Shown: positions 16,004 to 23,567 of the stretch, piece by piece
Layout of the letters: each line of letters opens with the position of its first letter
How positions within the stretch are numbered: the stretch's first letter is position 1
Assembly (NCBI RefSeq): GCF_013415125.1
Contig: NZ_JACCDE010000042.1
Span: 1 to 38,475 of the forward strand
DNA length: 38,475 nt
Reading direction: 5' to 3'
From: Vreelandella glaciei
Lineage (GTDB): Bacteria; Pseudomonadota; Gammaproteobacteria; Pseudomonadales; Halomonadaceae
Notes under the pieces: generated by a model
What the model was told of the DNA's origin: nothing
The model's input: the letters and a program-made list of their open reading frames with translations, nothing else
Database searches by the model: none
Position numbers and translations under genes: made by a program

Positions 16004-16138
16004 CGCGCGCTAAATGTAGTGGTTTTTATGCACCCTTGCTGCAGCGGCTCAAGTCACGCCAGTGCTGGGCGGAAGGGCAGTTTTAAGGGAGCAGTTTTTT
16101 ATGCGTTTTCATGCGCATTTTTGCAGTTTTAGAGGTGA

Positions 16139-16405
16139 TCAGTGAGATGGTGGGAGGTAGTGAGCTGCAAGCATTTCTAAGATAGGTTTTCGGTGGGCAT
16201 CCCAGGTTCGATCATCAACCATATGCGCCAGGAAGTGGGGCATTTCAGCGTAGGTAATCCACAGCTCTTCAGTTTCTGAAGGTAGTAAGCCGATCTTGGC
16301 GCGCTGGCTCTGCGAGCGGATTTCAAACCAGGCGTAGTGGCCACCATTCGAATCCTGACGAAGGCGGTAGGTGAAGCGGGTCAGCTTTTGCGATGGATTA
16401 GCCAT
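16139..16405 (-). CDS. hypothetical 88-residue protein between cos and attP
   Basis: I do not recognise this protein. It is soluble and aromatic-rich (FTYRLRQDSNGGHYAWFEIR, WITYAEMPHFLAHMVDD), suggesting a small folded domain. It stands alone on the minus strand, between attP (16520) and cos (16003). ATG 16405 has no strong ribosome site. It may be a cargo or lysogenic gene, since in the prophage it would sit at the very edge next to the host tRNA. Confidence 0.6.
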   Translation of the reverse strand: MANPSQKLTRFTYRLRQDSNGGHYAWFEIRSQSQRAKIGLLPSETEELWITYAEMPHFLAHMVDDRTWDAHRKPILEMLAAHYLPPSH

Positions 16406-16433
16406 TTGCTGCTAGCACTCTAATGTTTCAGCT

Positions 16434-16453
16434 TGGAACCTATATGGAACCTA
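16434..16453. promoter_or_regulatory. integrase arm-type site P (two TGGAACCTA repeats)
   Basis: TGGAACCTA occurs at 16434-16442 and again at 16445-16453, an 11-bp helical repeat. The same pair flanks the attP core on the other side at 16695-16714. Paired repeats on both sides of the core are what tyrosine integrases use as arm sites. Binding is inferred. Confidence 0.7.
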
Positions 16454-16467
16454 GAGCCGCTACCAAC

Positions 16468-16509
16468 AAAAAACGGCCACTTGCTGTATTAGCTAAGTGG
16501 CCGTTTTTT
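16468..16509. terminator. strong bidirectional terminator beside attP
   Basis: AAAAAACGGCCACTT (16468-16482) and AAGTGGCCGTTTTTT (16495-16509) form a 15-bp perfect inverted repeat with a 12-nt loop. T-runs follow on both strands. It would insulate the prophage edge from the host tRNA operon. Confidence 0.85.
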
Positions 16510-16519
16510 CTGGAATTTT

Positions 16520-16564
16520 TGGTCGGAATAGCAGGATTCGAACCTACGACCTCTGCCTCCCGAA
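16520..16564 (-). other. attP: attP core: 3' half of tRNA-Pro(CGG) including CCA
   Basis: On the minus strand this is the anticodon loop TTCGGGA, the 3' anticodon stem GGCAG, the T arm with TTCGAAT, the acceptor TATTCCG and ACCA. It is the 3' part of a tRNA-Pro(CGG) and no 5' half is present, so it is not a tRNA gene here. Integration into the host tRNA would restore its 3' end. The core edge on the anticodon side is approximate. Confidence 0.88.
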
Positions 16565-16626
16565 GGCCTGTGGATAAGATAATTCAATATATCCCCAGAA
16601 ATGTGTGGATAACTAGAGTTATTTTT

Positions 16627-16639
16627 AATCAATTACTTA
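16627..16639 (+). promoter_or_regulatory. IHF-like site in attP
   Basis: AATCAATTACTTA matches the IHF consensus WATCAA-N4-TTR exactly. It lies in AT-rich DNA between the attP core and the integrase-proximal arm repeats, where IHF bends attP in related phages. Confidence 0.55.
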
Positions 16640-16694
16640 TGCTCTAAATCTCTTTTCTACTTGTCGACGCATTTACCCTCTTTTATCCTCCGCT

Positions 16695-16714
16695 TAGAAC
16701 CTATTTGGAACCTA
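16695..16714. promoter_or_regulatory. integrase arm-type site P' (two repeats) abutting int
   Basis: TAGAACCTA at 16695-16703 and TGGAACCTA at 16706-16714 repeat the pair at 16434-16453 in the same direction and spacing. The second copy ends 7 nt before the integrase ATG, so bound integrase could also reduce its own expression. Confidence 0.7.
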
Positions 16715-16721
16715 GTTTTTT

Positions 16722-18062
16722 ATGGGCAAGACTACGGCGAAGCTGACAGCGCGATTAATGGAGCGTCTAGCCAAAGAGCTGGCGGAAGGTGATGAGGTTT
16801 GGGATTCGGATCTCGGAGGGTACCACGTTCGTGCTGGCAAGCGAGGCTTGTCGATCCGGCTCTCTTATTACAACACACTGAATAAGCGGCGCGTGCTTAC
16901 GATTGGCAAGTTCGGTGTCTATACCGCTACTCAAGCGCGAGAAACTGCGCGCGAGGCGTTGGCTGTCGTTGCGCAAGGCGGCGATCCCCGCGCGGTGATT
17001 GAAGAGACGAAGGCAGAGGCGCAACACCAGCAACAACAAACGCTTAGATCTTACCTGCAGACTGATTATGCAGACCACCAGAAGCGGCGCAAGGATGGCG
17101 ATTCCACCTTGAGGCGTATCGAAAATAGCTTTTCCGAGTGGCTTGATAAGCCTATGGATACCCTCGGCCTGGCCGATGTTGAGCGCTGGCAATCTCAAAA
17201 AGAGGCGGGAGCCCCGGATGCAGACCCATCGATAAAACCCCAGGCTTACCAAACCTTGAAACGCTCTTATGGAGCACTGCAAACACTGCTTAACCACGCG
17301 GCTAAGCGCGGTGTCATTACTCAAAACCCGCTAAAAGATATCAGGCTCCAAAAGCCAGCGCTTACGGATGACCAGCTCGAAGCGGACGAGGGGCGCCGTT
17401 ACCTGGAAGGGAGCGAGCTTGAAGCCTTTTTTGCTGGCCTGGACTCCTACCAAGAGGAAAAGCGGGCGCAACGGCGAAGCAGCCGAGCGCATGGTAAGCG
17501 GTATTTACCCGACCTGGATGGGGTGGCCTATGTCGATCATGCCGTGCCGTGGCTACTGCTCATGTATTACACCGGCTTTCGGCCTGGTGATTTGTTTGGC
17601 CTTCGTTGGCCACATGTGAATTTCGAGTTTAAGAGCATTCGCAAAATCATCGAAAAAACGGCACACCAATCTCCCGAGCCGCAAACTTTCCCGCTCTCAG
17701 ATCCCGCCATGGAAGTGCTTGAAGCTTGGTGGGAACAGCAAGGGAAGCCCAGCAGCGGCTATGTGTTTTCATCACCCATTACGGGTAAGCGGTTGGGCAA
17801 AGATGCGATGCGGAAACCGTGGAAGCGGGTACGTGAGTTGGCAGGGCTAAACGATGGAATGGTGCTATATACGCTGCGCCATAACTTTGCGAGTCAGTTG
17901 GTCATGGCGGGAGTGGATCTTCTCACGGTGAGCAAACTGATGGCTCACTCGGATATTCAGACGACGATCAAATACTATGCCCACCTCCAGCCCGACCATA
18001 AGCGTAATGCGGTACAGCTGTTTGCTCAGATCGGGCAGGGGAAAGAGGTCATAGGCAAGTAG
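16722..18062 (+). CDS. int: tyrosine-recombinase phage integrase
   Basis: A 446-residue tyrosine recombinase. It has an N-terminal arm-binding region (about 1-110), a core-binding SAM-like domain (about 110-215), and a catalytic domain with Arg near 285 (YTGFRPGDLFGLRW), the YTLRHNFAS box near 383 (Tyr where His is common), LMAHSDIQTTIKYYAHL with His and nucleophilic Tyr near 416-417. It joins attP to the host tRNA-Pro gene. ATG 16722 directly follows the arm repeats; the ribosome site is weak. It converges tail-to-tail with the excisionase-like gene, the two stops being adjacent. That replaces the head-on P2 int/C/cox order. Confidence 0.96.
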   Translation: MGKTTAKLTARLMERLAKELAEGDEVWDSDLGGYHVRAGKRGLSIRLSYYNTLNKRRVLTIGKFGVYTATQARETAREALAVVAQGGDPRAVIEETKAEAQHQQQQTLRSYLQTDYADHQKRRKDGDSTLRRIENSFSEWLDKPMDTLGLADVERWQSQKEAGAPDADPSIKPQAYQTLKRSYGALQTLLNHAAKRGVITQNPLKDIRLQKPALTDDQLEADEGRRYLEGSELEAFFAGLDSYQEEKRAQRRSSRAHGKRYLPDLDGVAYVDHAVPWLLLMYYTGFRPGDLFGLRWPHVNFEFKSIRKIIEKTAHQSPEPQTFPLSDPAMEVLEAWWEQQGKPSSGYVFSSPITGKRLGKDAMRKPWKRVRELAGLNDGMVLYTLRHNFASQLVMAGVDLLTVSKLMAHSDIQTTIKYYAHLQPDHKRNAVQLFAQIGQGKEVIGK

Positions 18063-18380
18063 TTACGAGGCGATGGAAGTAGCGCTGCGCATTGAGGCTT
18101 CAGCGGTGCTTGAATAGCTTTCGCTTGATTCCAGCCAGGCGTATACGTCAGATAAGCGATAGCGCACATGGTGGCCACGCTTCACGAATAGTGGCCCAGG
18201 CCTACCTAACAGGATGCCAGTGCTGCGCGCCTTTCTTGCTGTCGCGGGCATTGCCGGAATTAGCCGCGGGAAAACCACGATATCTGGCAGCTCGATCATT
18301 GCCAGGTCTACCCCTGCCTTTGCGCGGGCCAATGCATCGGCTAGCTCTTTATCGATATCACGTTGGTCGTTAATACTCAT
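18063..18380 (-). CDS. AlpA/excisionase-like DNA-binding protein
   Basis: A 105-residue protein whose C-terminal half (GRPGPLFVKRGHHVRYRLSD then VYAWLESSE) has the winged-helix layout of AlpA/MerR-type excisionases, in which GP-x-F-x-R-G-xx-VRY leads to a D-x-xAWL helix. It is the last gene of the early operon and ends 1 nt from the integrase stop. That placement suits a recombination directionality factor made when the prophage is induced. The N-terminal half is unassigned. Confidence 0.7.
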   Translation of the reverse strand: MSINDQRDIDKELADALARAKAGVDLAMIELPDIVVFPRLIPAMPATARKARSTGILLGRPGPLFVKRGHHVRYRLSDVYAWLESSESYSSTAEASMRSATSIAS

Positions 18381-18700
18381 TGGTTCTTTTCTCCCTTCTG
18401 TTTAGCCCGCCAGCGGTTGAAGCGGTTGCGAATGATGCGAAACGTTTGGCGCGCGGCTGGGTTGCTGTCCAGCTCGGCGCGGCTGTTGATTTGGCAGGCG
18501 GCACATAGCCAGTCCCGGGCGTCCTGTTCGTTGTGGGTGCCGTCGGGTAAGGCGCTGGGCTCAATGCCAAACTTGGCCCGGCGGCGGCGATCCAGGTAGA
18601 GCTGGAAGGTGCGATCCTGGCAGAGCATGGCGGCTTGCCTTGCCACGGTGCCGCCTTTGGGTGGTGGCTGTGTTGTTTGTTCATCAAGGGCTTGGCTCAT
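18377..18700 (-). CDS. hypothetical early protein, 107 residues
   Basis: I do not recognise a domain. The protein is basic with two CxxC-less cysteines (DWLCAACQI gives one CxxC) and many Arg residues (LDRRRRAKFGIEP, IIRNRFNRWRAKQKG), suggesting nucleic-acid contact. ATG 18700 overlaps the stop of the upstream 52-residue membrane gene, and its stop overlaps the excisionase-like gene, so all are co-translated. Confidence 0.7.
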   Translation of the reverse strand: MSQALDEQTTQPPPKGGTVARQAAMLCQDRTFQLYLDRRRRAKFGIEPSALPDGTHNEQDARDWLCAACQINSRAELDSNPAARQTFRIIRNRFNRWRAKQKGEKNQ

Positions 18701-18855
18701 ATCACCCCCCAAAATCTCAATAGATGCTCCACTGCCAAATACCAGGCATAGGGGAATAGCGTTATCGCAAAGAACGTCGACCAGAACCCCTTTGCAACGA
18801 CTACCCCGAAGATCCAAAGAAATATCATTAGTAACTTACAAAGATCAGCGCACAT
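18697..18855 (-). CDS. 52-residue membrane protein
   Basis: A short open frame (MCADLCKLLMIFLWIFG to HLLRFWGVI) with one or two hydrophobic segments (about residues 7-20 and 28-42). It overlaps the zinc-finger gene upstream and the next gene downstream (ATGA), filling an otherwise unexplained 145-bp gap in a tightly packed operon. The overlap pattern is the main support. The function is unknown. Confidence 0.7.
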   Translation of the reverse strand: MCADLCKLLMIFLWIFGVVVAKGFWSTFFAITLFPYAWYLAVEHLLRFWGVI

Positions 18856-19060
18856 GCCGCCCCCTTAGCTCACGAATGCCCTGGCACTCGATGCAGGTGG
18901 TGGCCCAGGGCGCGGCTTTGCGGCGCTGGGCGGGGATTTCATAGCCGCAATCTTCGCAGTCATCGTTGGCGGCCTGGGTGGCGAGCGTGGCGCGGCGTGC
19001 CAGCGTGGCCTCCAGGCTTTGTTGGATGGTGACCGCGGCGCGGTCGGCGTTATCTGCCAT
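18845..19060 (-). CDS. TraR/DksA-type zinc-finger protein
   Basis: A 71-residue protein with C-x2-C (CEDCGYEIPAQRR) and C-x2-C (CIECQG) spaced as in the C4 zinc finger of the TraR/DksA family. TraR proteins bind RNA polymerase in its secondary channel and alter promoter choice. ATG 19060 has GAAGGAAG upstream and is preferred over a long upstream extension that runs antisense to nothing and overlaps gpA. It follows gpA by 14 nt in the early operon. P2-type phages commonly carry such a gene. Confidence 0.88.
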   Translation of the reverse strand: MADNADRAAVTIQQSLEATLARRATLATQAANDDCEDCGYEIPAQRRKAAPWATTCIECQGIRELRGRHVR

Positions 19061-19074
19061 CGTTCTTCCTTCGG

Positions 19075-21378
19075 TTAGCAAAGTTCGGGCGGGAAGTACT
19101 CTTCCTGCTGGGTGATCGGTGGCGGTGCGAAGAGTTTTCGCGCCGCTTCTCTGGCTTCCTGGGCTTCGCGGTGGGCGTCTTCCGCTTCGGCCCGGTAAAT
19201 TTCTGAGCGCTTCCACTCTTCGAGACGTTCGCGCTGGGCTTTTTTCTCTTCGGGTGATGGCTCGCGGGGCTGGATATCTGGCCCCTGCGTACAGTTAGTG
19301 ACACGAGTCCAAGGGGACGCGGCTTCGCCGCCTCCCGAAACCCCCTGGTGGCTTTGCGACTTACTGCGCACTTGCCAGCGGTAGAAGCGGGTCAGGTATT
19401 CGTGTTCATTGCCTCGGCCGTCAGATACGACGATGCCGAAGGTGCCCAGCTTGCTTTCTCCGTGGCGGCCTTTGGCCTCTATGCCTTCGCGCACTTCACC
19501 TGTGGCGTGGCTGAAGTCGGCGCGGTCGAGATCCACGCGGGGCATCGTCCAGGGTTTAACGGGGCGCTGTTTGCGGGGCAAATTGGGGCCGCCCATTAGG
19601 CGTAAGAATTGATCCCACTGGCCTGCGTTGGCCGCCTTGCGGATCTGTTCCAAACGGCCGGCAATGCGTTTGTCAGGGCGGGTGGCTTGCTCCCAGCTCT
19701 CCAGCTCATCGATGTGCTTTTCGTTCAGGCGGCGCACTTCCCGCCACACGGTCACGCTGGGCAGGCCGACGAATTGGAACTGACGGATGCCCCACACCGC
19801 TGCCCACGACTCAATGCGCGGCGCGACGCTGGTTAGCTCATGGCCATAGCGGTCTTTGTCATCGTTTTGCACGCCATCACGGACGAACTGCTCGCCGTTG
19901 ATGTTCTTGCTGATGTACTTGGCCACGTAGCCCGCGGCGGTACCGCGCTGGTAGTCGATCTTTTCCACCTTGAAGCGGGCAGTGGTCTTGTTGCCGCGAC
20001 GGTCAAACAGCTCTTCGTAGGTATCCGCTTCCGCGTGATCTCTCATGATGACGTTGATGCGCTTGGTGTCTTCGCGCTTCATCCACAGCAATAGGTGCCA
20101 GTGCGGGGTGCCATCGTGGTTGGGCTCCACCACACGAATGCCATAGATGCCTAGGTTTTCGCGGGCGAGGGCGGCACGGATGCGTGCCCATACTTTCTGT
20201 AAGTAGGCCTGCGCATCGCGGGGTGTGCTGCCGTCGTACTTCGGGTTTCGGGCGCTATTGCTGAATAGCACTGGATGGAAACGGCTAGGCGCAGTGATGG
20301 TGTAGAACATGCCCACGTGGCCCAATCGGCGGGACTCCGCTTCGGTGTCGCTGATGCGCAGCATCAATTCAGCCCGGCGGTGGTCGGGGTTTGAAAGCCC
20401 CAATTCGGCCAGCTCGGCCAGGGTGTAAACCTGACCTTCCTGGTTGATGGCTTCCAATGCTTCGAGCAGGGCGCGGTTGCGGTTCTTCTGGGAACGGCGG
20501 CGTTCCAGCGTGACATTGCTGCAGTAGATGCCCGCGCGGTTGTGTACACGGTGGGCTTCCCGCTGCACCTGTTCCAACCGGCGGCCGCCCAGACGGCGCA
20601 GCTGCCGACGCCACCAAATAGGGTCGGTGAGCTTGGCCAGCTGCACCGCGCTTTTCAGCTTGAGGCTGGGCGGGTTAATGCCGTGCAGGCGCGCACGGTG
20701 GCGGGCTTTGACGAGCGCCATTTCATTGACGACGGATAGGCTCATGACCGGCGCACGGTGCCAGTTGAACACTGCCATCAATGGAATGACGCCCAGCGGC
20801 GGGCTTAACGGATTGCGGGAATCGGCGATTTGCAGGGCGACTTCCCGCGCCTGGCCAGAAAGGGTGCGGGCTTTGGGCGTTTTTAGGTTGAGCGGCGGTG
20901 GCAGCAAGCCCAGGCGCAGGCGGCGGTTATGCTCGGCGATGCCACCGATCAACTTGCTGCGTTCGCGCTCGATGGCCGTGGCTTGAGCATCGGCGTGGTT
21001 GATGACCGCTTCATCGTCGTGGGTCACGTTCAGGCCATTTAGCACCAGATTCTTTTCGACGCTGCCCAGCCAGCGGCAGCCCAGCTGCAAGCCTTCGATG
21101 GTGGTCGGTGCGCGTTTGACCAGCCCGTTAAAGCCGCGCTCCAGATCTTTGGCGATGGCTGGAAAGCGGCGGTACACGCTGGCCGGGTCGATTAGCTCCC
21201 GCGTGTTGCGCGCTAACCAGCGGTTAGCGGCGGCGTGGCCGTGCCGTTTGGAAACGTGCACATAGCCACCCGCCAGCTTTTCCGCCAGAGAGGGCAGGCG
21301 CTCAAAGTGGCTCTTTAAGTACAGGTAGCAATCTTTGGTGCCAGAGCTGTGGCCAAAAGCGAGTTCAAGCGCGCTCAT
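19075..21378 (-). CDS. A: replication initiation protein A (HUH endonuclease)
   Basis: A 767-residue P2 gpA-like rolling-circle initiator (P2 A is 761). The HUH motif HWHLLLWM lies at about residues 423-430, and the catalytic tyrosines YVAKYISKN at about 481-489. It nicks the phage origin, which in P2 is inside the A gene, and stays joined to the 5' end. The N-terminal ~350 residues are family-typical (GCRWLGSVEKNLVLNG, REVALQIADSRNPLSPP). It is coupled to the upstream gene by ATGA. I could not single out the origin sequence. Confidence 0.96.
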   Translation of the reverse strand: MSALELAFGHSSGTKDCYLYLKSHFERLPSLAEKLAGGYVHVSKRHGHAAANRWLARNTRELIDPASVYRRFPAIAKDLERGFNGLVKRAPTTIEGLQLGCRWLGSVEKNLVLNGLNVTHDDEAVINHADAQATAIERERSKLIGGIAEHNRRLRLGLLPPPLNLKTPKARTLSGQAREVALQIADSRNPLSPPLGVIPLMAVFNWHRAPVMSLSVVNEMALVKARHRARLHGINPPSLKLKSAVQLAKLTDPIWWRRQLRRLGGRRLEQVQREAHRVHNRAGIYCSNVTLERRRSQKNRNRALLEALEAINQEGQVYTLAELAELGLSNPDHRRAELMLRISDTEAESRRLGHVGMFYTITAPSRFHPVLFSNSARNPKYDGSTPRDAQAYLQKVWARIRAALARENLGIYGIRVVEPNHDGTPHWHLLLWMKREDTKRINVIMRDHAEADTYEELFDRRGNKTTARFKVEKIDYQRGTAAGYVAKYISKNINGEQFVRDGVQNDDKDRYGHELTSVAPRIESWAAVWGIRQFQFVGLPSVTVWREVRRLNEKHIDELESWEQATRPDKRIAGRLEQIRKAANAGQWDQFLRLMGGPNLPRKQRPVKPWTMPRVDLDRADFSHATGEVREGIEAKGRHGESKLGTFGIVVSDGRGNEHEYLTRFYRWQVRSKSQSHQGVSGGGEAASPWTRVTNCTQGPDIQPREPSPEEKKAQRERLEEWKRSEIYRAEAEDAHREAQEAREAARKLFAPPPITQQEEYFPPELC

Positions 21379-21608
21379 GCGGGCACCATCGCTTGATCGG
21401 TGCCTGCAGGCTGTTGGGCGGCGGCAATATCGACGCGGTAGTCATCCAGTACGCTTTCGATCTGCGTTAGCTGGCAGCCGAAGTGATGCGCCTCGCGCTT
21501 CAGCTCCTCGGCGGCCATGCGGTTGCCTGCCTGTTCCAGTTGCTCAGCCAGGTAGTCGAAACGCGCCTTCACCACGTAAAGGGTGTGCATGGTGCTGGTG
21601 AGGTTCAT
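21375..21608 (-). CDS. hypothetical early protein, 77 residues
   Basis: A small helical protein (DYLAEQLEQAGNRMAAEELKREAHHFG) of unknown family. It is joined by ATGA overlaps to both neighbours, the 136-residue gene upstream and gpA downstream. A role in replication is inferred from position only. Confidence 0.75.
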   Translation of the reverse strand: MNLTSTMHTLYVVKARFDYLAEQLEQAGNRMAAEELKREAHHFGCQLTQIESVLDDYRVDIAAAQQPAGTDQAMVPA

Positions 21609-22015
21609 GCCACCCCCTTTTCGATCAGGCTTAGCCAGTGCAGCACGGCTTTGGTGTTGCCTTCCGCCAGGGCTTGGCGGGCGTGGCTGGCCAGTTCGCA
21701 GCTGGGGTGCTGGGCGCGGTTGCGCAGTTGATCCTTCAGGCCGCTGGCGTAGTCGCTCATACGGTGGATGGCGGCACGCACGGCGGCGCGTTCCGGCTTG
21801 GCTAACTGGCTGATTTGTTGGGTGGCATCCGCGGTTAGCCCGGCGCTTTTTAGCACCAAGCGGCGTTCCGGAAAGGGGAGATTCGCCCAGACGGTGATCA
21901 GGTCTTGATCTGCCGCGCGGCTGTGTAGCTCGGCGCGGAGTTCACCAAAGCCCGCCCGGTCGGAATGAACGATGGGCGCGCGCTGGCGTGTGGGGAGTGC
22001 GGTCACGTTGGCCAT
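21605..22015 (-). CDS. hypothetical early protein, 136 residues
   Basis: An unrecognised, mainly helical protein (LITVWANLPFPERRLVLKSAG, RAAVRAAIHRMSDYASGLKDQ). ATG 22015 has GAGGTG 6 nt upstream and is chosen over an earlier in-frame ATG at 22063 that overlaps the preceding gene. It ends in an ATGA overlap with the 77-residue gene. Confidence 0.75.
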   Translation of the reverse strand: MANVTALPTRQRAPIVHSDRAGFGELRAELHSRAADQDLITVWANLPFPERRLVLKSAGLTADATQQISQLAKPERAAVRAAIHRMSDYASGLKDQLRNRAQHPSCELASHARQALAEGNTKAVLHWLSLIEKGVA

Positions 22016-22025
22016 GGTGAGCACC

Positions 22026-22403
22026 TCAGTGTTCAAGAACGACAGGGCGGCGGGTATCGGCATCGACCACTTGGGCTAGGCCAGAATCACGGGCCTGCTG
22101 GATCATGCGGTCGAGGTCGCGGGCGGTGAACACCACTGGGCAGCCGTTGCGGTTACGCAGCACCACCACATGGGAAGTGCTGGCGTTCAGGTCGATGTTT
22201 GAATCCAGGTTGACGCTATCCAGATCGGCGAAGGCCTGAATGGCGGCCACTTCGGCGGTGGCTTCGCTGATGCCGTAGTCATGCACCAGGGTGCCGATAG
22301 TGATTCGCAGCGCTTCGGCGCGGCTATCCCAGCGGTTTTGCCACAGCACTTCGGTAGCTATATCGAAGGGGGCTTTCTTGGCGTTTATTGGGGTGACGTT
22401 CAT
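22026..22403 (-). CDS. hypothetical early protein, 125 residues
   Basis: An unrecognised soluble protein with an N-terminal helix (DIATEVLWQNRWDSRAEALRI) and a helical middle (GISEATAEVAAIQAFADLD). ATG 22403 has GAGGA upstream. Its first ~80 nt overlap the 3' end of the Ogr-like gene in another frame, unusually long for this operon, where other overlaps are 4 nt. Confidence 0.75.
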   Translation of the reverse strand: MNVTPINAKKAPFDIATEVLWQNRWDSRAEALRITIGTLVHDYGISEATAEVAAIQAFADLDSVNLDSNIDLNASTSHVVVLRNRNGCPVVFTARDLDRMIQQARDSGLAQVVDADTRRPVVLEH

Positions 22404-22743
22404 GTGTGCGTATCCTCATTGGGGGTTCAATAAGAGGGATCTGGCCCTGTTGTTCGAGCTTCCATTGGCGCTTCATAAATGGTGAGGGCTTGATATACAC
22501 GCCTTTCTTGGGGCAGTAGCTGAAGGCCAATGTCTCATCCAGCGTTACCCTTCCCTTGCAGCGGTATCCACACTCCCATTCATTGGTGCAGTGAAAGTAC
22601 AGCTCGCGGTAATCGACTAAGTACGTCTTCGAAGTCCGTACTTTCATGTGGCTACCGCAATGGGGGCAGTCGAAACGCAGCCGACTGAACCCATGCATTG
22701 AATAACTCTCTACTTCCTTCTCTTCTTCGGCTGGTTCAGTCAC
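22324..22743 (-). CDS. ogr: Ogr/Delta-like zinc-finger late activator
   Basis: The core RFDCPHCGSHMKVRTS, then YFHCTNEWECGYRCKG, has the C-x2-C...C-x4/5-C zinc finger of P2 Ogr and P4 Delta, which recruit RNA polymerase to late promoters. P2 Ogr is 72 residues; this protein has up to 139, with a ~60-residue basic C-terminal extension. Start is uncertain: GTG 22743 (GGGG upstream, overlapping the previous stop) or ATG 22698. In P2 ogr sits beside gene D; here it is inside the early operon, so late activation follows early transcription directly. Its likely targets are the TTGT-N14-ACAA sites. Confidence 0.87.
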   Translation of the reverse strand: MTEPAEEEKEVESYSMHGFSRLRFDCPHCGSHMKVRTSKTYLVDYRELYFHCTNEWECGYRCKGRVTLDETLAFSYCPKKGVYIKPSPFMKRQWKLEQQGQIPLIEPPMRIRTHERHPNKRQESPLRYSYRSAVAKPLG

Positions 22744-22927
22744 TCGGCCCCCTTATTTCGTAGAGGGCGCGGCCTCGGCCGGTGAGGCTGGCCGTGCCCT
22801 TGCGCAGTCGTCGGCGGGTGAGCCACTCCGCGGCTTGGTCGAGCGTTTCAAGCCCTTGCTGTTGCCGCACTGCCTCCAGCTGGGTGTCCAGCTCCTCATC
22901 CAGTGCTAAGCGAAACTCATGGGGCAT
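22736..22927 (-). CDS. small early protein, ribbon-helix-helix-like
   Basis: A 63-residue protein (MPHEFRLALDEELDTQLEAV start, then WLTRRRLRKG) with the strand-helix-helix pattern of small RHH DNA-binding proteins; the assignment is tentative. ATG 22927 has AGGAG 9 nt upstream and is chosen over an upstream Lys/Arg-rich extension overlapping the previous gene. It overlaps the GTG start of the Ogr-like gene. Confidence 0.7.
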   Translation of the reverse strand: MPHEFRLALDEELDTQLEAVRQQQGLETLDQAAEWLTRRRLRKGTASLTGRGRALYEIRGPSD

Positions 22928-22964
22928 TTTGGGTGCTCCTTTTGGGCCTTTTTTGTGCCTGCTT

Positions 22965-23168
22965 TTACGACGCACGTTGGCCCATACTGGTATTCACGAT
23001 GTCGCTAACGCCGAGTGTTTCGAGCGCTTCTTTCAGCACCAATTGGCGCAGCAAGGTGGCTTTCGACATGCCGGTGTAGTCGACCAGGGCGTCAATCAAC
23101 TTGGCTTCGTAGTCGTCCAAATTGATGGCGGCATAGCGTTGACGGATGCGACGGGTGTCTTGGTGCAT
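22965..23168 (-). CDS. small ribbon-helix-helix-like protein
   Basis: A 67-residue protein. The segments AAINLDDYEAKLIDALVDYTG and MSKATLLRQLVLKEALETLG fit a ribbon-helix-helix repressor (beta strand, helix, turn, helix) of the Arc/CopG kind. The start has AAGGAA upstream. It may act as the P2 Cox/Apl analogue or as an early autoregulator. That role is inferred from position near the promoter. Confidence 0.72.
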   Translation of the reverse strand: MHQDTRRIRQRYAAINLDDYEAKLIDALVDYTGMSKATLLRQLVLKEALETLGVSDIVNTSMGQRAS

Positions 23169-23204
23169 GACGGCGTTCCTTATGCAGAAGCACGAACAAC
23201 GGGG

Positions 23205-23411
23205 TTAATCGGCGGAAAGGGTTTCTTGGTCGTACTGGGCGATGCCGCGCAGCATGAGCATGCGAGCGGTGGCCGACATCGAACGCATCTCCAGCTGGGT
23301 AATGCGTTCCAGGCTGGTACGCTCGGCTTCGGTTAGGTAGGTCATGATTGGCGAGTTACACCCTTTGGGGGCATAAATCGGCTTTGGGGCAATGGTGTTA
23401 GCGGTGGCCAT
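23205..23411 (-). CDS. small early DNA-binding-like protein, 68 residues
   Basis: The C-terminal half (TYLTEAERTSLERITQLE, then SMSATARMLMLRGIAQ) again resembles an Arc-type ribbon-helix-helix domain, after a Pro-rich N-terminus. ATG 23411 has AAGGAAG upstream. It is the first full-sized gene of the early operon, in the cox position, and could counter the repressor or tune the early promoter. Confidence 0.68.
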   Translation of the reverse strand: MATANTIAPKPIYAPKGCNSPIMTYLTEAERTSLERITQLEMRSMSATARMLMLRGIAQYDQETLSAD

Positions 23412-23456
23412 GGGTTAGGCTTCCTTAATGGAGTAAAAGACTTTTAAAGGGTCGAA

Positions 23457-23522
23457 TTAGCGCAGCGGCTTGCCGCTGTTGACCTGGGTAGTAATCGCTT
23501 TGTGAGTAGCAGGTGTGGCCAT
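23457..23522 (-). CDS. 21-residue leader peptide
   Basis: A tiny frame beginning MATPATHKAITTQ and ending GKPLR, with AGGGAG about 8 nt before its ATG. It is the first coding unit after the early promoter. Its next neighbour also starts with a MATANT-type sequence. Ribosome-site quality and position support it. It could be a regulatory leader peptide, or merely the remnant of a small gene. Confidence 0.45.
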   Translation of the reverse strand: MATPATHKAITTQVNSGKPLR

Positions 23523-23567
23523 GGCAGTGGCTCCCTTGCGGTGTGTTGTGAAGTAAAAGACATAAAT

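Noticed and set aside
16091..16130. ATGCG/CGCAT hairpin with T-runs near cos, considered as a terminator
   Set aside because: The stem is only 5 bp and no plus-strand gene ends nearby; it may be a packaging-related or chance structure.
16520..16564. A tRNA gene on the minus strand
   Set aside because: Only the anticodon-loop-to-CCA half is present; no D arm or 5' acceptor strand precedes it. It is the attP core.
20528..20986. A 152-residue plus-strand frame inside gpA
   Set aside because: It is Arg-rich mirror-frame sequence opposite the conserved replication gene.
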